The notes under the pieces: model-generated
Told to the model about the DNA's origin: nothing
Database searches by the model: none
What the model saw: the letters and a program-made list of their open reading frames with translations, nothing else
Part shown: positions 60,001-64,000 of the stretch, one piece after another
How the letters are laid out: every line of letters starts with the position of its first letter
How positions within the stretch are numbered: the stretch's first letter is position 1
Position numbers and translations under genes: made by a program
Assembly: GCA_900088475.1 (NCBI GenBank)
Contig: FLMG01003686.1
Location: forward strand, 186,001 to 250,000
Length of the DNA: 64,000 bases
From: Hyphochytrium catenoides
Lineage: Eukaryota > Sar > Hyphochytriomycetes > Hyphochytriales > Hyphochytriaceae
Direction of reading: 5' to 3'

Positions 60001-62124
60001 CCTTGCAGCCTCAGCCTCTGAGGTGATAGCCGACGCCTTACCCTCATGTTCCTTGATTAGCTTTTGAAGTTGTTCATCAAAGGATCCTCTCAGGGTCTTC
60101 TCATGATCCTTGAGCGCCTGCTGATGTTGTTCGTTTAGCTTATTGATCTCTTTGTCATGGTTCTCACGTTCATCTGCAAGCTGCTTCTGTAGGGAGTCAA
60201 GCTTCTTTGTAAGATCACTCTTTTCGGTTTCCAGGACTTGCAGCTGAGTCTGACTGGTCAAACGCTCCGCACGTAACCTCTCAACTTCTGGCTCCAACTC
60301 AGCTATCCTCTTTCTAGCGGCTTCGAGTTGTTGTTCGGTAAATTGTTGGTTTGCTAGTTTCGCTTCCAGGTCAGCTACCTTCTTCCTTTGGATTTCTAGA
60401 TCTTGTACAAGCTGGTTCTGTGTCGTTTCTCCCGCGGCCCGAAGGTTTCGAAGTTCTGCTTCCAAGTCAGCTACCTTCTTTCTAGCGGCTTCCAGCTCTT
60501 GTCTCTGGCTGGTTAAACTCGCTTCCTGGTCTGCTACTTTCTTCTTTTGGATTTCTAGATCTTGGACTAACTGCTTGCGTGTCGCTTCTCCTGTATCCAG
60601 CAATCTCTGAACACTAGCTATAGCTTGGTCATTGGATTCTAAGCGTTGTGTAAGAGCTGCTACTTCTAGCTCTTTGTCCTTAAGTTTGTTATTCAGACCG
60701 ATGGCTTCTTTATCAAGACGTCTTACCTCTTTCTGCATTGTGACCTTGAGCTTCTCATACTCGGCCACGTCCCTTTTCAGCTTTTCTATTTCTTGGAGCT
60801 TGACGTTACACTCTTGGAGTTGCTTGTCACAGTTCTCTTTATTTGTCCTAAGGTCACGGAGTTCACTTTCCAGCCGTTCCTTGTCTTTGGCAACTTTGTC
60901 GTATAGTTCGGTCATACCCTTGAGTCTACTTTCTAGACGTTCGTACTTCTGTTGGTTCTCACTAAGCTGAATCCCCATCTCTGTCTGTTTTTCTCTATCG
61001 TCGTTCCTCAATTCTTCACATTCATCCAGTTTCTTTTTAAGCTCCTCTAGTTTAGTTTCAAGTCTCCGCCGCTCGGCCTCAAGTTCCTCCATTTGTCCTT
61101 TCAGGAGCTGCTCATGAAGCTCAGCAATGGCTCTTTCCTGCTCGATGTAGCTCTCGGAAGAATTACTCCCAGGCGCCGACGCTGTCCCAAGATCGGCTTC
61201 AGGTTCGTCTATGCGCTGTCTCATAACGTTCATGCGGTCGAGGTATTGTCTCATATAGTTTAAAAGGTCTCCTCGTGAGTTCACTATTCCGTTGTCTTCA
61301 CCGGCTTGTGGTAGTTCGGCGAGGGCATTATCAATGCTTTCATTGTGTCCCATTCTCTGTGCGACGCTAATAAGGAACTTATCATAGTTTTTGGGAGAGG
61401 CGTAACGATAGAGTGAGAGATCATCTTTTACAACATTGCTCTCAACATATTTTCTAAGTGGATCCTTAATCAGCTTACGTCCAGTCTCAGCAATAAGATC
61501 TAGAAGATTCTGACGCTCTTCTACGAATAGAAGGACCCCCCTGTCAATACGATCTTTGTAGTGCGTGAGGCGCATGAGATTCATGTTCGGTGTATAGCCA
61601 TACGACACGCCTTCGACGAAACACCTATTGGCAACCAGGTAGAGCAACTTATCAAAATCTTCCAATTTGTTTTTGTCAAACGATCGCTCATTCTTTGGAA
61701 ACAACTGCTCAATGTTCTTGGGAGCCCAGGCACCAAGATACACCAAGTCTTTCTCCATGGCTACAATCACCGGTCGCGCAAGCTTATAGGCCTTACCAGG
61801 TGGACTCTTTGGGTCAGTCAGCATAGCCTTACCAAAATTAAATTGCTCGTCTCTGTCGGCACCACCATCGAGCAGGAAAGAGCCGTTGCTGCTAATTTTG
61901 TTGCTATGGTCGTCTGACTTTTTGCTCCGCTGGTTCCGTAGACTCTGAAAGCCACCGACCATTAACGGCAGGGCCATCACTGGCAATGACACCATCTGTA
62001 AAGCACTTGGAGTTTCATCACTACATTGTCTGAAGACCAGATAGAGGACTATACATGCCACAAGGACAATGAAGCAGGTAGATAGGAAGAAGATCCCATC
62101 GCTAGAACTAGACTCATTATCCAT
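57055..62124 (-). CDS. Very long membrane-anchored coiled-coil protein
   Basis: 1689 residues. A transmembrane helix lies at about 13-33 (STCFIVLVACIVLYLVF) and a second hydrophobic stretch at about 44-58. A globular part follows (60-335), then an almost unbroken coiled coil from about 335 to 1480 with heptad Leu/Glu/Lys/Gln. At about 910-1330 the coil is built of repeated units of about 90-110 residues (ALARG.NEENERLVTANREE, LQAEQQQAQQEI and IRELEEQI recur). A Thr/Ala-rich stretch precedes a small C-terminal domain (1580-1689). Likely a virion or membrane-associated structural rod. No named family. Confidence 0.78.
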   Translation of the reverse strand: MDNESSSSDGIFFLSTCFIVLVACIVLYLVFRQCSDETPSALQMVSLPVMALPLMVGGFQSLRNQRSKKSDDHSNKISSNGSFLLDGGADRDEQFNFGKAMLTDPKSPPGKAYKLARPVIVAMEKDLVYLGAWAPKNIEQLFPKNERSFDKNKLEDFDKLLYLVANRCFVEGVSYGYTPNMNLMRLTHYKDRIDRGVLLFVEERQNLLDLIAETGRKLIKDPLRKYVESNVVKDDLSLYRYASPKNYDKFLISVAQRMGHNESIDNALAELPQAGEDNGIVNSRGDLLNYMRQYLDRMNVMRQRIDEPEADLGTASAPGSNSSESYIEQERAIAELHEQLLKGQMEELEAERRRLETKLEELKKKLDECEELRNDDREKQTEMGIQLSENQQKYERLESRLKGMTELYDKVAKDKERLESELRDLRTNKENCDKQLQECNVKLQEIEKLKRDVAEYEKLKVTMQKEVRRLDKEAIGLNNKLKDKELEVAALTQRLESNDQAIASVQRLLDTGEATRKQLVQDLEIQKKKVADQEASLTSQRQELEAARKKVADLEAELRNLRAAGETTQNQLVQDLEIQRKKVADLEAKLANQQFTEQQLEAARKRIAELEPEVERLRAERLTSQTQLQVLETEKSDLTKKLDSLQKQLADERENHDKEINKLNEQHQQALKDHEKTLRGSFDEQLQKLIKEHEGKASAITSEAEAARSVVEQEQAKIEQRKEELKAKEAALNTEIEQLKGKVSELTVEVGRLNRALDDQKADFQKQLADQKAGYEKRLAEEEKLCKQQLEAKDGEVNALTVKILDLEEQISKAASGARDLQKALDDAKQRETGLQAQVQQATTNDEARRKCEEELAGVKRAQEVLEGRLKTAEETITQLTTQRDQANASLLVVTHERDILRTTVTELRVKIGQLEGDLQGAADKVASLEEQIGKTKQESETVRTQLEANIKREAALARSAKEENERLVTASREEKRECEERVKKLQEEQGQAQQEIQRLQGQLATLTSHLQTLSSERDSLQGAYAQLQTGITVKDTRIRELEEQINKSQQEADAIRTRLEANVEREGALARGVNEENERLVTANREERRQHEERLGKLQAEQQQAQQEIRSLQGQLSTLTSNIDSLTSERDSLRTDNTAKDNRIRELEEQIAKGQQEAEALNAQLQANVEREGELARRLNEENTRVVTANRAAQQESEERLQKLHAEQQQAQQEIISLQGRLSTLTSTIQTLTLERDTLRADNIQLQTDNTNLQMANTAKDNRIRELEEQIAKGQQEAEALNAQLHAIVERTGELARRQDEVNARVVTTNNEERRQREEILQKLQAEQQQAQQEIQRLEQQQREVQQRASTLEKELQQLTRERDAIQRNNEDLRNMNEGLQQDLTRTRREQETARETEAELRDRLRRQELRLTTQLTATDERLRASQQREQTLVREVEALRAQGGDRARLDQALKELEDIRALRQRYELEMTDFRARLALVDTRLTQLNALHADLNAATAAATAATTAANNAAAAAAATISNARRLGSPGQPGPVPVVAAISAAELDAIKRKLKELEASSGSGYVQVAERQSLVKNIGTFDEVKLYNTKKSKAPNSSFRVKSTDFSDILSAVMRANKVQKYFAVSAINNNEVEVITGNRYDYKLTSSQSLGLTAEDQDDKKLGCSSDLCSTLTGHKTTQRWELYQLYS
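58130..59360 (-). repeat. Tandem duplicated coiled-coil coding units
   Basis: At least four units of about 270-340 bases, each with CTCTTGCTGAGCTTGTTGCTGTTC, TCCAGTTCACGAATGCG and a GAGTCTCTTTC block, repeat in order with moderate divergence. They reflect amplification of the coiled-coil rod. Confidence 0.7.
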
Positions 62125-62172
62125 GGAAGCACAAAAATGTTGGAAACCGTATATCCAACGTCTTCGTTGTTC

Positions 62173-62182
62173 CTTTTATATT
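62173..62182 (-). promoter_or_regulatory. TATA-like box before the coiled-coil gene
   Basis: On the minus strand TAATATAAAA, about 50 bases before the ATG at 62124. The 234-base gap to the gene ending at 62359 holds nothing else. Confidence 0.35.
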
Positions 62183-62358
62183 AACAAGATCAATATTTAT
62201 TTTGAGCCACAAACTTTAATCTTCTTCACACTAGTCACATCAATAGTCCCTCGTCCGTCAGACCAGCAGACCTTTCATCATCTAACGAAGCCCCATCGTC
62301 TTTACGAATTTGCAACTACCGGAAAAAAGGCGAGTATGTCTGAGAGGAAGGAAGCTTT

Positions 62359-64000
62359 CTAGAGACCAACGACGTAAGCGCTATTGTTAGTGGTGTCAGT
62401 TGTAGGAATATAAGTAATCTTAGGGTTGTTAGTATTAGTCTTAGCGGCGATGGTCTTAATGCGGTCAACGACACCAGCTGGCGTTGCTGTTGGATTCTTA
62501 CTCAGATAGAGAGCAGCAAGCCCAGCCACATAAGGTGCCGCGAACGAAGTACCAGAGGCAATCTTCATTGTGCTGTTCATACCTGTTGTCACTATATCCT
62601 GTCCTGGTGCTAAAACTGTAACCCATGCGCCATAATTGGAGAAGTAAGCAAACTCGTTGTAGCGATCGTAGGCGCCAACGGTGATTGCTTCTCTGGTGTG
62701 TGCCGGCGTGTAGAGCCCTGCATTGTCGTACTCATTGCCTGCAGCAACCACCGTGGTGATCTTATGCGTGTTGACAGCATTCTGAATGGCAAGATCAAGT
62801 GAGTTGTAAGCAGTAGTACCAGCATACCCTCCCAGACTCATGTTTATAACAACTGGCTGCGTAGGGTACCGCTTCTTGTATTGGACGACACGGTCGACTG
62901 CCGCGATGATGTCAGACAACAGACCATTTCCATATTTATCTAGAACTTTGTATGAGTGGAGTGGTGCACCTGGCGCAACACCAACAACGTATGAAGTGTT
63001 GTTGCGAGCAGCAGCGCAGCCAGCACTCATTGTACCGTGGCCGTTGAGATCATCTACGCTGGTCTCAGTGGACAGGAACGAGAGGCTCTCTACAACATTA
63101 AGGTCAGGATGAGTTCGCTGTACGCCGGTGTCCAGAATGAAGATTCTGACATTGCTGATGGTGGTTGGAGTTGGACTGCACCCTAGCCTTGATATAGACC
63201 ACGGCCTCGTCTGTGCAGCAGCAGTGACCTTGATGTTGGGCTCTACACTTTCCACTATGTCATCGTCACGAAGCCTGTTAAGAACACGCTCAGAGACACG
63301 CCCTCTGATTGAGAAACCTTTCAAAGAGTCTCTGTATGTATGTCCACGCCTGATGCCATGTCTCTGCTCGAAGCCACGGACACGCTCATCAAGTTCATTA
63401 TCACGCACTCTATCAGCCTTGAACCTGACAATGTAGCCACTGGACTCTAGCCCACGACCATCACGGGCACTACCCCGTGGCTGTGGAGGTGGTACACGCT
63501 CAGCGTCAGCAGGAAAGTCGTCACCCTCTTCAGAGAAGTTTGCTGCTCGGACCTGTACATCATCACGAGGAGGAGCCACTGATAGCTCCACGCCACCCAC
63601 CGTCCTTGTCTCTGTGGATGGCTCAGGTGCTTCTTGCTGGGTCTGGGATTCTTCTGTGGATCCTTGTCCTTCAGTTGTTTGTTGTTCTTGGGTAGGTGCA
63701 GGCTGGGCTGTTGCATCTGGAGCTGGAGCTGGCTGAGCAGTAGCATCTGGAGCTGGCTGAGCAGTGGCATCTGGAGCTGGCTGACTACTTTCTGGAGCTG
63801 GCTGTGCTGTTGCATCTGGTGCTGGCTGTGCTGTTGCATCTGGAGCAGGCTGAGCTGGAGCATCAGGAGCTGGAGCAGGCTGTGCTGTTGCATCTGGAGC
63901 TGGAGCGGGCTGGGCTGTTGCATCTGGAGCGGGCTGGGCTGTTGCATCTGGAGCTGGCTGTGCAGTAGCGTCAGCAGCTGGAGCATCAGGAGCTGGAGCA
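62359..64000 (-). CDS. Subtilisin-like (proteinase K-type) serine protease, 5' end outside window
   Basis: The frame stays open from the stop at 62359 to the right edge, so the start lies beyond 64000; a GTG at 63600 is internal. N-terminal to the enzyme is a Pro/Ala-rich repeat (QPAPDATA units) over about 130 codons. Then comes an I9-type inhibitor prodomain (YIVRFKADR...GFSIRGR). The S8 protease domain has all three catalytic motifs: Asp in FILDTGVQRTHPD, His in GHGTMSAG, Ser in SGTSFAAPYVAGLAALY, and the oxyanion Asn in AAGNEYD. The layout fits a secreted or virion-packaged protease for maturation or host entry. Confidence 0.88.
   Translation of the reverse strand, partial: APAPDAPAADATAQPAPDATAQPAPDATAQPAPAPDATAQPAPAPDAPAQPAPDATAQPAPDATAQPAPESSQPAPDATAQPAPDATAQPAPAPDATAQPAPTQEQQTTEGQGSTEESQTQQEAPEPSTETRTVGGVELSVAPPRDDVQVRAANFSEEGDDFPADAERVPPPQPRGSARDGRGLESSGYIVRFKADRVRDNELDERVRGFEQRHGIRRGHTYRDSLKGFSIRGRVSERVLNRLRDDDIVESVEPNIKVTAAAQTRPWSISRLGCSPTPTTISNVRIFILDTGVQRTHPDLNVVESLSFLSTETSVDDLNGHGTMSAGCAAARNNTSYVVGVAPGAPLHSYKVLDKYGNGLLSDIIAAVDRVVQYKKRYPTQPVVINMSLGGYAGTTAYNSLDLAIQNAVNTHKITTVVAAGNEYDNAGLYTPAHTREAITVGAYDRYNEFAYFSNYGAWVTVLAPGQDIVTTGMNSTMKIASGTSFAAPYVAGLAALYLSKNPTATPAGVVDRIKTIAAKTNTNNPKITYIPTTDTTNNSAYVVGL
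63690..64000 (-). repeat. Pro/Ala-rich tandem repeat in the protease N-terminus
   Basis: Degenerate units of 24 bases (GATGCCACTGCTCAGCCAGCTCCA type on the minus strand), more than ten copies, encode PAPDATAQ repeats. The array runs into the window edge, and no stop codon interrupts the protease frame. Confidence 0.85.

Noticed and set aside
63447-63986. 179-residue minus-strand ORF rich in Gln and Leu
   Set aside because: It is a shifted frame of the PAPDATAQ repeat; the protease frame runs through the same DNA with meaningful domains.
1-64000. CRISPR arrays or prokaryotic insertion sequences
   Set aside because: No regularly spaced identical repeats with unique spacers and no transposase gene were seen; tandem repeats found are coding or short arrays.

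Overview
The window reads as part of the genome of a large eukaryotic double-stranded DNA virus of the nucleocytoplasmic (NCLDV, Nucleocytoviricota) type, most likely one that infects an amoeba or other protist. Genes are intronless, close together on both strands and often only a few to a hundred bases apart. They mix viral hallmarks (an L1R/F9L-like virion membrane protein, a fragment of a TGS1-like cap methyltransferase, collagen-like and lectin-like surface proteins) with many eukaryote-like parts (U-box and RING ubiquitin ligases, ubiquitin-like folds, ankyrin repeats, a histone H4, two basic helix-loop-helix proteins, a Tdp1-like DNA repair enzyme). I saw no capsid, polymerase or packaging ATPase gene here, so the family is not settled. 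Histone-bearing amoebal giant viruses (marseilleviruses, medusaviruses, clandestinovirus) are the natural comparison, by inference only.

Layout. 1-9.8 kb: a U-box protein, a Cys-rich protein, three paralogues of an unknown acidic-tailed family, a methyltransferase and a UDP-xylose-synthase-like epimerase. 9.8-24.8 kb: a collagen-like surface protein, a RING protein, zinc-ribbon proteins, a Tdp1-like phosphodiesterase, an amino-methyltransferase-like protein overlapping an acidic protein by one base, small membrane proteins, a noncoding stretch with tandem hairpin repeats, the L1R-like protein, bHLH protein 1 and a mannitol-dehydrogenase-like enzyme. 24.8-35 kb: a 1970-residue lectin-like adhesin, a broken cap-methyltransferase gene next to a homing-endonuclease remnant, a second PAN-type surface protein and a ubiquitin-like/RING protein.

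37.3-50.6 kb: a distinctive block. Nearly every gene has the same 10-base element AAATTTGAAT on its coding strand, usually 42-89 bases before the start, and several end in a shared stem-loop element (TTTTGAGCCA...TGG + T-run). The block holds histone H4, ankyrin proteins, an ankyrin-RING protein, zinc/coiled-coil paralogues, a pentapeptide-repeat protein and RING coiled-coil proteins. It looks like one co-regulated set aimed at host chromatin and ubiquitin signalling.

50.6-64 kb: an ankyrin-type protein, zinc-finger proteins, bHLH protein 2, a 1689-residue membrane-anchored coiled-coil protein and a subtilisin-like protease whose 5' end lies beyond the right edge.

Many open frames extend upstream through GTG or TTG codons. 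I used the first sensible ATG, guided by the promoter element and paralogue alignment, so several starts differ from the longest open frame.
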